Shown: positions 35,800-48,610 of the stretch, piece by piece
Numbering within the stretch: the first letter of the stretch is position 1
Layout of the letters: each line of letters starts with the position of its first letter
DNA from: Neckera pumila
Taxonomy: Eukaryota; Streptophyta; Bryopsida; Hypnales; Neckeraceae
Length of the DNA stretch: 64,000 bases
NCBI GenBank assembly: GCA_963969595.1
Contig: OZ018416.1
Span: forward strand, 4,666,065-4,730,064
Direction of reading: 5' to 3'
Notes under the pieces: model-generated
Databases searched by the model: none
The model's input: only the letters and a program-made list of their open reading frames with translations
What the model was told of the DNA's origin: nothing
Made by a program: the position numbers and the translations under genes

Positions 35800-36665
35800 T
35801 TTGTATACACATGGGGTGGTAGAGGTAGAACAACTCATGTGGGATAAGTAAAGTAGAATTTCATTAAAAGAGATTTGGGGGGACTAAAGGGCCATTTCAA
35901 GCCTGTTTCTTCGACGTTGTTCCATTGGTAGATTGAGTACGCCCGATATCAGATTTTTTTTTTGAATTTTTTTTTTTGAAAAATCTAAAATGAAATTAAA
36001 GAAATAAATAAATAAATTTTCTTGGTGACATGGCAGTTGTTCTACTACATCACGCAGTAGCTGCGAATTGCTGCAAGGCTGTTCCCTTGACCATGGCAGC
36101 CCAAGAAACTCACAGCCCTTCAAAGGAGCTGAAAAACATCTAATGGTAGTTTTTCAACTACTCCTAGTTAAGTCAAAAGTAGGAATTGTGTTTAAAGTAG
36201 AATTTTAGACCTCATTTAGACATAGTAGACTAACTTTTTTTCTTAAACTTTGAACTAAGAAAAGTTGATAAATGAAGATAATATTAACTTCCAAAAATCG
36301 TTTGGAATTTTGAGTCTCCAATCAAAAGTTATGGACAAATTTGAGAGAGGGGTTGGAAAAATGTTAAAGAAAATGTCCATTCCAACCCCTCTCTCAGATT
36401 TGTCTATAAGTTTTGATTGGAGATACAAAATGCCAAATGGATTTTTTGAGGTGAAACTTATCTTCATTTAACAACTTTTTTAGTTCAAAGTTTTATGAAA
36501 AAAATTATTCCACTATGCCTAAATGAGGTCTAAAATTCCACTTTTAATACAATTCTTTGATTTTGACTTATAAACTATGAATGCTTCACACACTACAAAT
36601 TCTAATTTATTTATTCCACAAGGGTTGTTCTACCTCCTACCAAGCCATCTCTCTCTCTATATATA
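35800..36665. repeat. hairpin-family repeat carrying MITE copy C
   Basis: The left arm starts near 35805 ('tacacatggggtggtagagg'). The right arm ends with 'gttctacctcctaccaagcc' near 36645. The inner fold lies near 36365 around the inverted words GAGAGAGGGGTTGGAA and TTCCAACCCCTCTCTC. MITE C (35862-36145) sits inside the left arm. Confidence 0.75.
35862..36145. mobile_element. MITE of the CATTA family, copy C
   Basis: The left end CATTAAAAGAGATTTGG and right end CAAAGGAGCTGAAAAACATC+TAATG form imperfect inverted repeats. The inner text CCATTTCAAGCCTGTTTC and AGTAGCTGCGAATTGCTGC parallels copy B. Non-coding. Confidence 0.65.
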
Positions 36666-36950
36666 TAGCTTTCTTTTCCATTGAAAACTCAAAATATTAT
36701 TGGTTTTCTACGAATGCAAGTCAAAAGTTAAGAAAATAATTAGCCAAACTTTTGGGTTGCATTTATACAAAACCAATAATATCTTGAGTTTTAAAAACAT
36801 ACAATATATAGGTGTAGAATGTTGGTTATTGTATGTTTGGTTTAATAAGTGTATGAACTTTGGTTTTGTTTTAATTTTTAATGTATGTTGTACAGTTGGG
36901 GCTAGCTGACTTATTCTCTAATAAAATTGACGCGTGTAAATTAGCGACTG

Positions 36951-37015
36951 ATGGTGTGGTACATTCCACACCATTTCATCCACCGGAGGAGATGGTGTGG
37001 AATATACCACACCAT
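36951..37015. repeat. double cruciform of ATGGTGTGG...CCACACCAT palindromes
   Basis: Two small palindromes (36951-36974 and 36992-37015) each have perfect 9-bp arms and a 6-bp spacer. They are also inverted to one another around CCACCGGAGG. A third, ATGGTGTGGTATATTCCACACC, is at 40503-40524. Confidence 0.75.
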
Positions 37016-37029
37016 TCCATATGAAGAAA

Positions 37030-38340
37030 GGTTGCCCACCACTATGCTACTGAATGTTATGTCCATTTTCTAAAGTGCCAGGTGGAATACTCATCCCAAT
37101 ACATTGGAACCTTCTAATGTCGATACTATGGAAACACGCTATAACTCACACAATTTGGCGTGTACATATTAAACATGTACTATATAGTACAGTACAGTGC
37201 CCTATCAGTTCTTTTTAGATCATTTTGTTTCTTGGCATAATGTAGAATATTGATTTTAACAAAGGAATTGTACCATCATGCTCACATGTATGGAATTATT
37301 TATAATATGAAGGGCAAATAGAAAATCTAATTACAATAAAGACGTATTTATTTTCCAAACGTAGGGCATTGTCTGGTGCGCCAACATTGAAATCTCTATA
37401 GAGGAAATTGTAAAACTTTTCTGGAGATGTTTATTGATGAAAAAGTGTGTGTGTATGGATGTTTTCTACCTATCTCCGCAAACAAACTTAACAAAATTAT
37501 CGCAAATGTTTGTAGTTTAAGACATTGAAAATATTTTTAAAAACTTCTCAAATTATTTTATTATTTTTAAACAACCCCAATTGAATGTCTACCTTGGCCA
37601 TTTTTGGGGTTCCTAGTACTATATCCAACCCAAAAATGCAAATTTGAAAATGCAAATTGGAATTCAAGGAGTTTTAATAAAATTACACAAGCCCATAAGA
37701 GACTTTCTAAAAATAATAACTTTTCTACCTTCTACATGTGCTCAAAGTGCACTACTTTTGCGCATGTGCAGAGAATACAATTTTTTTCCCGATGATAAAA
37801 TGGTTGAAAAGAAGCATCTTGAAGTTAAAAAAATGGCTTTTAGAGGGGAATTTTTGAGATTTTTTACTTTTTTCTAAAAATAAAATCCCAAAGTGTCTAT
37901 TATCTTGCATTTTTAACACTCTTTAACCGTGTATAACTTTTAGAGATAAATTTTTCTAGGTCTGAAATTTTCAAACACATATCTTTTTGAATGTTCATAA
38001 ATTATCCATATTTTATTTTATTTAAAAAAAGTTATTCCAAAATTCAAAGTATTTGAGTACTATGGCCATCTTGAGCCAAAACCGGCAAGTATTTCTTGTA
38101 ACTACCCACTTTGGGTAGGGCACTATACAATACTGGAAGGCTTTCTGATTTGAAACCGCGATGGAAATCGTTAGAGCAAATAGCGCTGAACTTAGGCCTT
38201 AAGTGATGGCAGTTTGTGCATTGGAGTAGCAAATTTACATCACACAATCTTTGGTAACAAATCTTGAGCATAGAGTCAGTGAATGAGGAGTTGGCTTTTA
38301 TGTTCAAGAAGAACTGGCAGCTAGTTCAAAGTTAGCCGGT
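37030..38340. repeat. segment related to 9.0-10.0 kb, interrupted
   Basis: 37130-37200 and 38105-38340 align with consecutive parts of 9040-9985. The DNA between (37205-38100) is absent there and is AT-rich, with words shared with the palindrome at 33415-34380. No gene is seen. Confidence 0.5.
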
Positions 38341-38559
38341 GGAATTGAAAAAAAAATGGTTGCATTTGAAAACATTAGCAAAACTATGGTAAAACAATCT
38401 ACCAAATTTCTATTTTGAGTCAAAAATAGAGATTATAACTAAACTTTGTACTCAAAAAATCCGGTTCAATTTGTGATTTGAAGAAGATAGCCAGTAGAAC
38501 TCTAAAAGAACTTCCCAAATGCTAGTAATCTTTTACTATTCTTTTCATATTTCATATAT

Positions 38560-40370
38560 TATTTGGTGGTTCCCCTATATTGTTTGATTGTTGCCTAAAC
38601 TTAGTCATTTAATTTGGCAAAAAATTTAATCTTTTCTTAAGTTTGCAAAAGCAATCTGTTAAAGATGTCAACAAAAGAAATTGCAGCTCGGTTCAAATTA
38701 CTAAGTCAAATGCAATTCATCAATAATTCAAGGCAATTTCTACACTATTGTATTTGGATAGCAGGTTTGGCTTAAATTAATTAATTAAAAAAAAGTGTCA
38801 AATTTATTTGTTAATTTTGGGAGTTGAGATTAGACAATAGAACCTACAAAATATTGAAAAGATGGTTTTTCAAAAATCCAAAGAATCCATTAACAATCCA
38901 TTGATTGAAATACCAATCTATCATTTGATCATCTAACATCAAGATTTTTTTCATAGCAATATGAAGGAATTGCTTTTCATTGACATTTTGTGAGAGTGAA
39001 GAGTAGAAAGATTGTTTTTATGATGTATCCATTCTCTATCATGAATCCTCAAAGAGTCTGGAACAACTTCTAGATGAGAGCTTGACTGCTCATTGTCAAA
39101 AATGCAGGAGTTGTGTTCATAGAACTTTAGACCTCATGGGTGTAGTAAAACTACTTTTTTCAAAAACATTTGAACTAAAAAAAAGTTGGATATCAATCCA
39201 AGTTTCATCTACAAAAACCCGTTTGTGATTTTGAGCCTCCAAAAAAGAAAGTTATGAGCAAAACTCAGAGAAGATGTTTGAAAATGTCAAAGAAAATTGT
39301 CCCTTCCAACCCTTCTTTGAACCTGTAAATTTTTATTGGACACTTGAAAACCTCAAACGGTTTTTTGGAAATGAAAGTTATCTTGATCTTCTACATTAAC
39401 TTTGTTCAAAAAAAATTTAATTTTAATTCTTCTATACCTAAATGAGGTTTGAATTATTTTGAACATAATTCTTGCTTTTGACTTCACTATGAGTAGTTGA
39501 GCTTCAACTAATCCAAATTTACATATTCCACATGGGTTGTTTTACTTCCTATCTTCCCACTTGTATGAAGATCCTGTCTTCTCATCTCAACACACTCACA
39601 ACAATTGGCTTCTAAAATTATGTGAGACAAGTGTTTGATTTTTTTGAATTTAATGTCAAAATTTGAAGACAAGTTCTAACAATTTCTAATTGGCTATACC
39701 CTTAGGCTACTCAGCTGGGATCCAAGGGTAGCTTGTGTTGGGCATTTAAATCCTCTTGCAAAATCCTTGTTTATTTTTCAAAAGCGATTCATTTTTTTTA
39801 CTTCTATTTTTTCATTTGGTTGAACAACCTAAATTTCATGATTTAAGATGGTAATTTATTGATTTCACTCAGTTGATTTTTCAATAGCCGCTAGATCTTC
39901 CTACTCATCGACACCAATAGTTTGCAAAGAGAGTATTTAGGCATAAGAGTGTCCAAAGTTTTAGAGAATTTTTTAAAGAATGATTAGATTTGGTAGGACA
40001 TTTTCAACACACAGTGGAGTTGAGGTTTTAAGTGGAGAAGTTTTCATCCACAAAGCACCAATCCAACCACCTTGTTGTATATGAAGGCATATTAGATTGG
40101 TCATTATTGATATGTGACATATTGAATTGGTTTGAACCCTCACATAAATTTTGAGGCCTTAATTTTTCCAAATATGATAGTATTGGGTGAAGAAAATCCA
40201 TTAGATTGGCAAGGTAGATACTATTTTGTTCAAGAATGTCTATATCCAAAATAAATAAAAAAGGTTCAACAAAATTGATGCTGGATGAATTACTATTAAG
40301 TTTAGGGATTATTATTGTCCAATGGAGTTGTGCATTATCTATTGTACTATTGAATTCATATACTTCAAAG
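38560..40370. repeat. duplicated segment, copy 2 (pairs with 18540-20900)
   Basis: Collinear with copy 1 but lacking the TTAA-flanked element. The site at 38658-38661 reads 'caatctg' TTAA 'agatgtcaac', the unoccupied form. A minus-strand 145-codon frame at 40028-40465 is not conserved as protein in copy 1, so I treat it as chance. Confidence 0.85.
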
Positions 40371-40657
40371 AAAAGAGTATTTTTGTTGTGGAAAAGTAAT
40401 AAAATGTCAATAGTGTGTGCCAAAAAAAATGGTAACCATAGAATAAGCCCTACTATGCTTAACATTCAATAGTAAAATAGCTGGCTGCCTTCCTCCAACA
40501 AAATGGTGTGGTATATTCCACACCCATCAATAACTACAAGGTCACCTATAAAAATTTGTCAAAGTGAAAGCAAAAAAGCAACTGGGGTAAATCATTGAAG
40601 GTCATTAACTTAATACTCATATTTCAGTGCATATGACACACAAAGTAAATTTGCTTA

Positions 40658-41901
40658 GAGCATCGCCACCGCAAGACTCGCCAAGGAGGGGCACCAAGTG
40701 GGGTTTTGGTGAGTGGATTTGAAGAGTGGGGCTTTCCCACTCTTCCTCTGTCCCACTGCTGACACGCCAAACATGGGCGTCAAATATATAATACGTGCCA
40801 GATATGTAATGCAAAAGATTTTGATGGTTTTAAAATTAAACTCAAAAAACTTTTATTTAGTTCATTGAGAGCTAGATCACATTGTTTCAAAGGCATTTCC
40901 AACTTAGTTTGTATTTTTGAACTAATAGAGAAGCTCACTATATACACATAGGGTGGTAGGAGGTAGAACAAACAATGTGGGATAAGTAAATTAGATGTAG
41001 TAGGAGCTCCACCACTCATAGTTTATTCAAAAGTAAGAATTGTGTTAAATGTAGAATTTTAGACCTCATTTAGGCATAGTAAAATATTGTTTTGCAAAAA
41101 ACATTGAACTAAAAAAAGTTGTTAAATCAAGATAAATTTCACCTTCAAAAATTAATTTGTGATTTTAAGACTCTAATCAAAAGTTATAGACAAATTTCAA
41201 AAGAAGGTTAGAAGGGATTTTTTTTTTACATTTGTAGAAATGTATAGTAGAAATTTGTCCATAACTTTTGATGAAAGATTCAAAATCTCAAACGGATTTT
41301 TGTATATGAAATTTGACTTGATTATAAAACTTTTCTCAGTTCAAGGTTTTTTGAAAAAAGTGAATATACTATGCCTAAATGAGGTCTAAAATTCTACATT
41401 TAACACAATTCTTACTTTTGAATAAACTATGAGTGGTGGAGCTCCTACTACATCTAATTTACTTATCCCACATTGTTTATTCTACCTCCTACCACCCCAT
41501 GTGCATATAGTGAGCTACTTTTCTCACTTGGAATTCAACAAAAGTTGAAAATACTTTCAATCCAATTTTGATAGACACAAGTAAAGGAATTTTCTTGTAG
41601 TCAAAATTATTTTTTTCCTTTGTTTTTCATAAAAATGGAAGGAATTTCATAGCAATTAAACTTTTTAAATAACATTTGACTGCCATTTGGGCCTGTCAAT
41701 ACCTCAAAGTCAGGGTATAAAGTGGAGTCAAACCCATGGCGAGGCTTGCCAAGGCCTCCTCATTTGCCCGTCCGCTCTTCAAATTTTGAAGTGTCCGGGC
41801 ATTTCTAGCGAGTCCATGTGCCTGCGATGGGAGAAATTACTGGGCCTGACGTGCTAATTAGGAAAGTCAGCCTCACTTGGCTCCTTGCGGTGGTAATGCT
41901 C
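40658..41901. mobile_element. PIF/Harbinger-type element (1244 bp) with TTA duplication
   Basis: Ends are GAGCATCGCCACCGCAAG and CTTGCGGTGGTAATGCTC, flanked by TTA at 40655-40657 and 41902-41904. It is an opposite-orientation copy of 10022-11267, almost the same length, and contains the same hairpin (about 40925-41515). The different flanking triplet (TTA here, TAA there) shows independent insertions. No coding capacity. Confidence 0.88.
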
Positions 41902-41909
41902 TTAGTGCA

Positions 41910-42980
41910 TGGGTTGTTTAGACAAGGCCTCACATGTTCCCATTATATGAATGGTGGAATGAGTAAGTTAATGTCAGCCTGACTCAGATAGGAACAACTC
42001 CCAAAAAAAGAATTGACAGTAAGCTTAATTCCTCTAAACTGGCCGGAATCAATTTCACACATTGAATTCTATATTGTTCAAAATAAAAATTGAATTCAAT
42101 AAATGGATGGCAGCTGAAGAAAGCTGAATTCGGGCTCTCTTCATGCTGCCAAATGTTATGTGGTTGTAAGACAGGTCTAGGAGTAAAAAAAATTCTTGCA
42201 AAAAGGTGGATAATTCAAATTACAAGTATCTACCATCTGTGAAGAGATTCAAAAGGACTGTCGTTATCTCTGCAAAATTTTACAGCATTAAGTATGCTCA
42301 GCTTACATTCATGGAAAGTGGCAGTGGATTCCATTGGGACTTTGCCATGTTAGCTGTTCTAGGCATTGCACATAATTTCATTCTCTATGACCATTGTGCA
42401 AAGTAAGAATATGAGCTTGCACATACTTTGTAGAATTCCATGAGAGATTCCATAAAAAGTTCCATTATTTTTTGACTTGCAGAAGATATTCTTCCAGACA
42501 GTCAACTGCCAAAACCTACAATAAAAAATTCCTAGAAATTATCCAGGTTGCGGTAAAAATAAATCAAACTAGCTTTTTTTATGTTAACAAGATGCTCCTA
42601 CAAGTTGAAAGACATTCTACTAGCCAAAAGTACCCAAAACAACAAGATTCTCCAATTTTTAGCAAATTTAAAGATTACAATGGAGTTGATTAGTGTCTCT
42701 TGAATATACAAGTTTGGAATGGGATGAAATTAGGTCTTTTTTTACTCCCTCATTATCTACTAAAGACCCTAGGCTTGTTGTTTTTCACAAAAAAGGCAAA
42801 CTGCAATAATTGGATTTTTATCCCTTTTTGGTGTTCAATTAGCACTAGGTTTTGATGAGTTTCTTGAGAAAGAAAATTGGGGTGGGGGACTACAAGTATT
42901 TTAGAAATGGCCATTTGAAGCCAATGGCACAGTCCGTTTGTGATTTGGAGTTAATCTCCAAAAGTTAGAGCTTTGGACTA
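41910..42980. other. stretch without a recognised gene
   Basis: Short frames at 42206-42406 (+) and 42472-42693 (+) have no domain and no conserved duplicate here. Otherwise AT-rich text. Confidence 0.45.
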
Positions 42981-42989
42981 GTATAGAAA

Positions 42990-43860
42990 ATTGATAATTG
43001 AAAATTAGGATGAAAATTCTAATGGATAAGCTTACTATTAGGAAAAAGAGGGGGAGGTGAGTGCCCTTGGAAGAGTATATAAGGGCACTCATTTCCTTTC
43101 AAGACACCCTTTCTAGCCATTATTTGGCTTTATAACATATTGGTTCATTTAGTTGAACTTTTTGGACATTTTGAGGCGAAAGTTGTAAATGTGTGTTTTT
43201 GGAGCATTTCAAGCTCCATTTTGTTGCATTTCCACAAGCTTTGAAGGACTTAAGGGTCCCTTCAAACCTTGCTAACTTGTTTTGTTTCTTGTTGAAGTTT
43301 CCGTGCACTAATATTGACCGTTTTGTTGAGATTTGTATTTATTTATATATTGGTACTAACCCTAGAGATTACCCCCTACTTGTATCTTGGCAATGCCGCT
43401 TTGGAAACCTCTAGTGTACTTCCTTGTTAAAAAAGTTGCAATTTGTATACTAACTTGTTATTGTGAAATTCTATACTAATACATAGTTGTACTAAACATA
43501 GTTGTACTAACCTTGTACTAACATGTATTGTTTCTAACACATGTGAGTAAAACTGACTTGTTCCGAACCATAGTTGAGTTTTTTGAAGAATTCCTTCAAG
43601 CACGGCAAAGCTTTGACCTTGGATTCTAAAAATTGTTGTAGATTTTTGGTGATCTTTTAAAGTACAACAAAGCTTTGACTTTGGGTTTTAGGATTTGTTA
43701 TAGAGTTTTGATGATTTTTCAAAGTATGGCGAAGTTTTGGCTTCGGGTTCTAGGATTTGTTGTAGAATTTTGATGATTTTCCAAAGTATGGCAAAGTGTT
43801 GAACCCTGAGGTCCTAGGACATCCATACAAAATTCACCATTGCTACTCTACCGTTTAGTT
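42990..43860 (+). repeat. LTR-like sequence with TATA box and tandem repeats
   Basis: A purine-rich block, TATATAAG, and a leader with 'ctaacttgttttgtttcttgttgaagttt' resemble the minus-strand sequence at 7000-7800. Downstream, a ~73-bp unit ('aagtatggcaaagctttgac...ggatttgttgtag') occurs about three times between 43590 and 43800. LTR ends could not be set and no pol sequence adjoins. Confidence 0.35.
43076..43083 (+). promoter_or_regulatory. TATA box of LTR-like promoter
   Basis: TATATAAG lies about 25 bp after AAAAAGAGGGGGAGGTGAG and before 'ggcactcatttcc'. It is the plus-strand counterpart of the box at 7521-7529. Confidence 0.45.
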
Positions 43861-44544
43861 TCATAATGCTAATTTTAGATATCCAAATTTAGTATCCAAA
43901 AGTAGACATCAAAAAAACCTTGCCTAGTCTCCAAAAGTTGATACTAAGTATTTTCCAAAATCCCCCGTTTGAAAAGTTATTCTTTTTGTTCAAATTCCCC
44001 AAAAAATCATAGAACTAGTGGGTGACAAAATCCCAACTAGTTAGGATGCCCAAAGGCCTCTCAAAACCAAAATCAAGAAAAACGACCGGCCAGCAGGGTT
44101 TGAAGTAGAAGTTGTGGAAAGGAACGGCCAACCATCCTTGCCACATTACCGCCGACATGCAGGCAACCCCGGTGTTGTGGCCAACCACTATCTGACACAT
44201 ACAAGGTACTGGAAAATTGACAAACTAATTCCATCGTAGTGATAAACTCATTGCATTGGCATTCACTTGAACAAAAAGGAAGAGCAATACTTTTGGCTGC
44301 ATCTCTGGCATGTCACCAAAGAAAATTTTGCTAGCTTGGCAAGATATGTAACGTACAAAAATGAGTAAGCAAACAAGCTAGGGACAATTCACTAGGAAAG
44401 CAAAACCAATAGAAAGATGTCAAGAATTGCATTTATAAAATTGCCATGGTTGGATACCAGTCCAAAACACTGATTGCAAAAAAGAAGCCCTCACTTTTTG
44501 TTGACCGGCAATAATTCTCTTAGAATTAGTATAAATGTCATTAA

Positions 44545-45468
44545 CCGCGAAAGTTCCTTGACTATGTTCTCACCAAAAATGCTCCAATATTGCCATTTCT
44601 AATACAAGTACCAAATTTTTGAAAAATCTCATTTTTGGACACATGTAATTGTAGAATCTTGTAGTACTTTGGTTTGAAAAGATGTGGAAAAAATTGCAGA
44701 AATTTTCACCGTATAGATTGCAAGATATTAGCGTTTGAAAGTGGCAAAAGTCCTTTTTTTGGCCCTACAAAAAACTGGCAGCTGCACTTTACAAGGTAAG
44801 ATCATTATGAAAAGTTTTCCAAAATGTTGTGCTTCTTTGGATTCATTCTTCAAGGCAAGCTGGCTATATGCTTGAAAATTTTCAAACCATTTGGAATTGT
44901 ACAACATATAGGAAAAAAATATTAAAAAGAAAGAAATAGAGAATGATTTTAAATACTAAATTGTTGAGAATTTTGTTTTGGAACTGAAAAATGCCAATCC
45001 CAATGGTTGTAATGTTTTCATAAACAATTTACATCCTATGGGTTGTTGTTTTAAAAAAAATATTGAAAGTTAAACAAAATAATCAACTTCAAAGTTTATT
45101 TTAGAGTAGAGAATCCATAACTACCTGCAAACTGAAACTCCTCATAACCTTTGACTCATTGATCAAAATGGAATGATTCAAAGCTTTCTACGTATATATA
45201 AATCTAATAAATCAATTCCAAATTTTCATTTTTGAAAAAAGTGATTTTTTCTAATCTGCCCACACTGCCCGAGTTGAGAAATAAACTACATATCATGCAA
45301 TAACATTTGACTCATATTTCCAAATGTCATAAAATTTTGTACATATGAAAGATATTCCTTGTCCCCACCGTCTAGTAAAATTTTAGCTTAAAATATGCAA
45401 GTCTCTAGTCACACGTACCTGCCCAAAATTTCTATGTTGCCAAAAAACACATGTTGGTCCTTTAGGTG
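44545..45468 (-). mobile_element. TTAA-flanked element, group I, 924 bp
   Basis: Flanked by TTAA at 44541-44544 and 45469-45472. The left end CCGCGAAAG has drifted from CCCCTAAAG; the right end is GGTCCTTTAGGTG. Reverse complement of the order in 30777-31701, including TGCCATTTCTAATACAAG near one end and CTGCCCAAAATTTCTATG near the other. Non-coding. Confidence 0.88.
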
Positions 45469-45776
45469 TTAAGAACCTACATCTAGAATATGTGGTCCAC
45501 TATGAAAGATAATCCTAATCTGGTAGCAGAAATTTTGACTGTCTCAACACTCTCCTTCTATTCTACAATACATGAATTATTGTTCTCGTGCAGTGCACCA
45601 ATACAGAGTTTGTACTGTTTGTAATATTTTCCATTATGATTTTTGTAGACAAAAGGCGGTAATTATTTGCAACATGGATCTTCTAGGGGTTGATCTCTTT
45701 GATTTTCCATCAACCTCCAAATGGATGGTGATTAATAATTTCTACACTTTTGAACACAGTTATAAGAAAACCTCAT

Positions 45777-45954
45777 TTTAGATGATGAGCCCTGATTTTT
45801 CTTGACGGGTTTTAGTGGACATCAAATGCAACAAATTCCTATTTTTTAACAACAAAAACGTTCAACTTAACATCATTGTTGACGTAAAATATGAGTTTGT
45901 TACATTGGCCGTCTACTAAAATCCGTCAAGAAAATCTGAGCTCGTCACCTAAAA
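45777..45954. mobile_element. 178-bp MITE with ~60-bp inverted repeats
   Basis: The left arm TTTTAGATGATGAGCCCTGA and the right arm TGAGCTCGTCACCTAAAA match inverted over about 60 bp, including CTTGACGG/CCGTCAAG and TTTTAGT/ACTAAAA. The target duplication is unclear. Non-coding. Confidence 0.75.
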
Positions 45955-46259
45955 TGCAAGTCTCTATTTTTATAAAAATAGAAATGATATTGCTTCAATA
46001 CAATGATGATTGCATCATAAACTTGTACAACTTGTTCACCCATCAATTATACAAATATAGATTTTTTAAACTACTAAACTTGAAATTGACTGACAAATCA
46101 ATTTTTGCAATTCCTACTTACCAAACCCATAATGCTCCATTACGAAGATGATTGCACCAAGAAAACATACCCCTTGCATCAATCGATCATACAAAAGCCA
46201 AATTGAAATAAAATACAAACCCCTAAATTGATAGCCACAACTCAATTCTAAACATCCTA

Positions 46260-47450
46260 CTTACTGAGCTCATATCCACCACCACCACAGCAATGATCGT
46301 CTCAAGAAATCATACCCCTCCTGCACACACATAAACAGATTCACTAATTAAAGTACTCAATCAAACCTTAGGGTACGTCCCCACTTGCTGTCACGTAAAA
46401 TCCGGAGTTGCAAGGTGAAGCAGTCAAACATTGAAGACTCTTGTAGGCTCCGCCGGGTAGATTGGATCCAGGCTCCTTTATCAGATATTCAATTCTTGAA
46501 GATGTCGCTCTAGCAAGACGTGCGTGTACACATTGGCCAGTGTTAGGGCGTTTGGAGGAAGGTTTTCAGAGAGAATTCCGAGTCTGTAAAACGACATGTG
46601 CACACCTGAAGCATATGGTAATATCATGAGTGGGTCTTCTTCTCTAGTATGCAGACGTCAATACAAAGTGGCCTGCCTCAAGAAATGCGAAGCTCCGTTT
46701 TGTGTCTGTCGTTCTTCCACGGGAAGCGTTGCACTTAGAATTCCGTTCTTGAATCGCGGGCAATCGACATTGTGAATTGTTGGAGTGGACTTGAGTTCAG
46801 CTCCAGCTGCAACTACCACAGGTGCTTTTGATAACAATGCATTTGATAGCAGTGCGTTCATAATTTGGAGAAACATGGAAGAGGAATGTGGACAGAGACC
46901 ACAATGGCAAAGTGGTAGTCGTTGAAAAGTTGTGTTTATGAAATAACCTCTGTCTTAGCGTAAGTGGACCTCGAAGACCTTTTAACTTATTTTTCTCCTT
47001 CCATCCGAAGATCTATGAAACCCCTGGATTCCACTCCTTTTTTAAGGCTGCCGCTGGAATGTTCTACTAAAAAATTAAGCACCTAGGACCACCAACAAAC
47101 GTTGCTTGCAACGCCTGCCACATTGACCTCCACGTGGATTTGGTTAATGCAAAAGACCAATGGTGTGCATGCACACTCTCCTCGCACTCCAACACACTCC
47201 CCTAAGACCTTCGATAAGAGCAGGTGGGGACATACCCTTAGTACACACTTGCAACAAAATTACATTCAACAAACAAATGCTAAGCAAGGCCAAACTGGTT
47301 GAACATTGGGGTCCTGGCAGTCCAAGAAAATTCTGCAGAGCGGAAATGTGTCTGTAGTAAGAGCAGAGGAAGTCGTATTCACTTTGTATTCCAGGTCAAT
47401 GACCTTCAAGTTTTTGTTCATAATTTAATGGAATCCCGAGCATGGTTCCT
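46260..47450. other. GC-richer, apparently low-copy stretch; no gene recognised
   Basis: Base composition is more even than in the neighbours and I see no similarity to other parts of the window. The best frame is minus 46658-46876 (72 codons, starts MFLQIMNALLSNALL), which may be a short gene fragment; I cannot name it. Further minus-strand text around 46530-46620 (YRLGILSENLPPN) is out of register and uncertain. Confidence 0.3.
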
Positions 47451-47459
47451 TTGACGTAC

Positions 47460-48600
47460 AATAGTTCCACCCTTCTGTTTGTGAGCCAAAATAAATTTTA
47501 GTTCTATAACTTTCTTGGTAAATGCTGTGGAAGCTACTTTAGTTATCAAGGGGAAGGTAACTTGAAATTTCATTACCATATGTCTAAATTTAGGTAGCTT
47601 CAGTCTAGGATCGCTACATGAATGTTTCGTTTACTGGAACAGGAAATCCAAAAAATCATGCTAGTGACTAGCTATTTGCCTCGTCTACATTCCACAGACT
47701 CTAAAAGAGATGAGAAGTTCAGGTAGGATGTATATAGTGATTCGGGATGTTGTGATATGCCAAATCAAGAGAGCAAATTTGAAATATTGTGGAATCAACA
47801 TAAATTTATAGGTTCTATGTTGATTAGGGTAGGACATTCTAGTAGTGTATATTTGTTGGCTTCCCCTTTTCATTTCTTTAAGTCGCTATATATGTTGGCA
47901 TGTTGTATGAGTTTTGGGCAATTTGGCCAAAAACTTGTGTTGAATTTGCATTTGGAGCCATTTGTATATCGTTTGTTGAGTTTTGAGCTTGCTTCAAAAG
48001 ATGCTGGGGTCTTTTTGAGCTAGTACGGAGTATATTTTTTCTACTTTGATGGTGTTTTGAGTTCATACACTAACCATTTGCGTATTTTTGTGATCTTTTG
48101 GGCACTTGATTCATTTATATACTAACCATTTTGAACTGAGCTTATTGTGTGTTGTTTCATAAATGTTGTAGATAATCCCCTTTGAGCCTTGATGTTTGAA
48201 ATAAGTGGTTTGGCCGTACGTCAGATTCATTTGGAAGCTGTTGTTTATTGCAGTCCCTCAAAGTCCTGCAAATTGTTAAGTTATCAAGTGTTGTTGTAGT
48301 TTGGAGTTTCCTCTTAGAGCCTAGACTCTTGATTTCATACTCAAATAATTTCTTTGTTTTTCTATCCTACAGCAAAGCTATCATCCTAATACTAAATTTT
48401 AAGTCTTAAAATTTAGGACTAATTTTCCATACGACAAAGCTTCCTTTTAGGACTAATATTTAGCACTTTCTTTTGTGTGAGTTTTTCCAAAAGGGAACTC
48501 AAAAATTCCTTAATTTGTGTTAAGTTTGGTCCAAATCAAAGAAAATACAACCTAGCAAGGGCCAAAAATTATAGTCTAGATTGTGCCAGAAATTAATGCT
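47460..48600. other. stretch without a gene
   Basis: The frame at 47757-48023 (+, 88 codons) has no recognisable motif. The rest is AT-rich and without clear repeats. Confidence 0.45.
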
Positions 48601-48610
48601 AGAGAGGGCT

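Noticed and set aside
40028..40465. 145-codon minus frame as a gene
   Set aside because: The duplicated segment at ~20.6-20.95 kb does not keep the frame, and there is no recognisable domain.
45572..45781. 69-codon plus frame
   Set aside because: No domain, abuts a MITE, AT-rich composition; no independent support.
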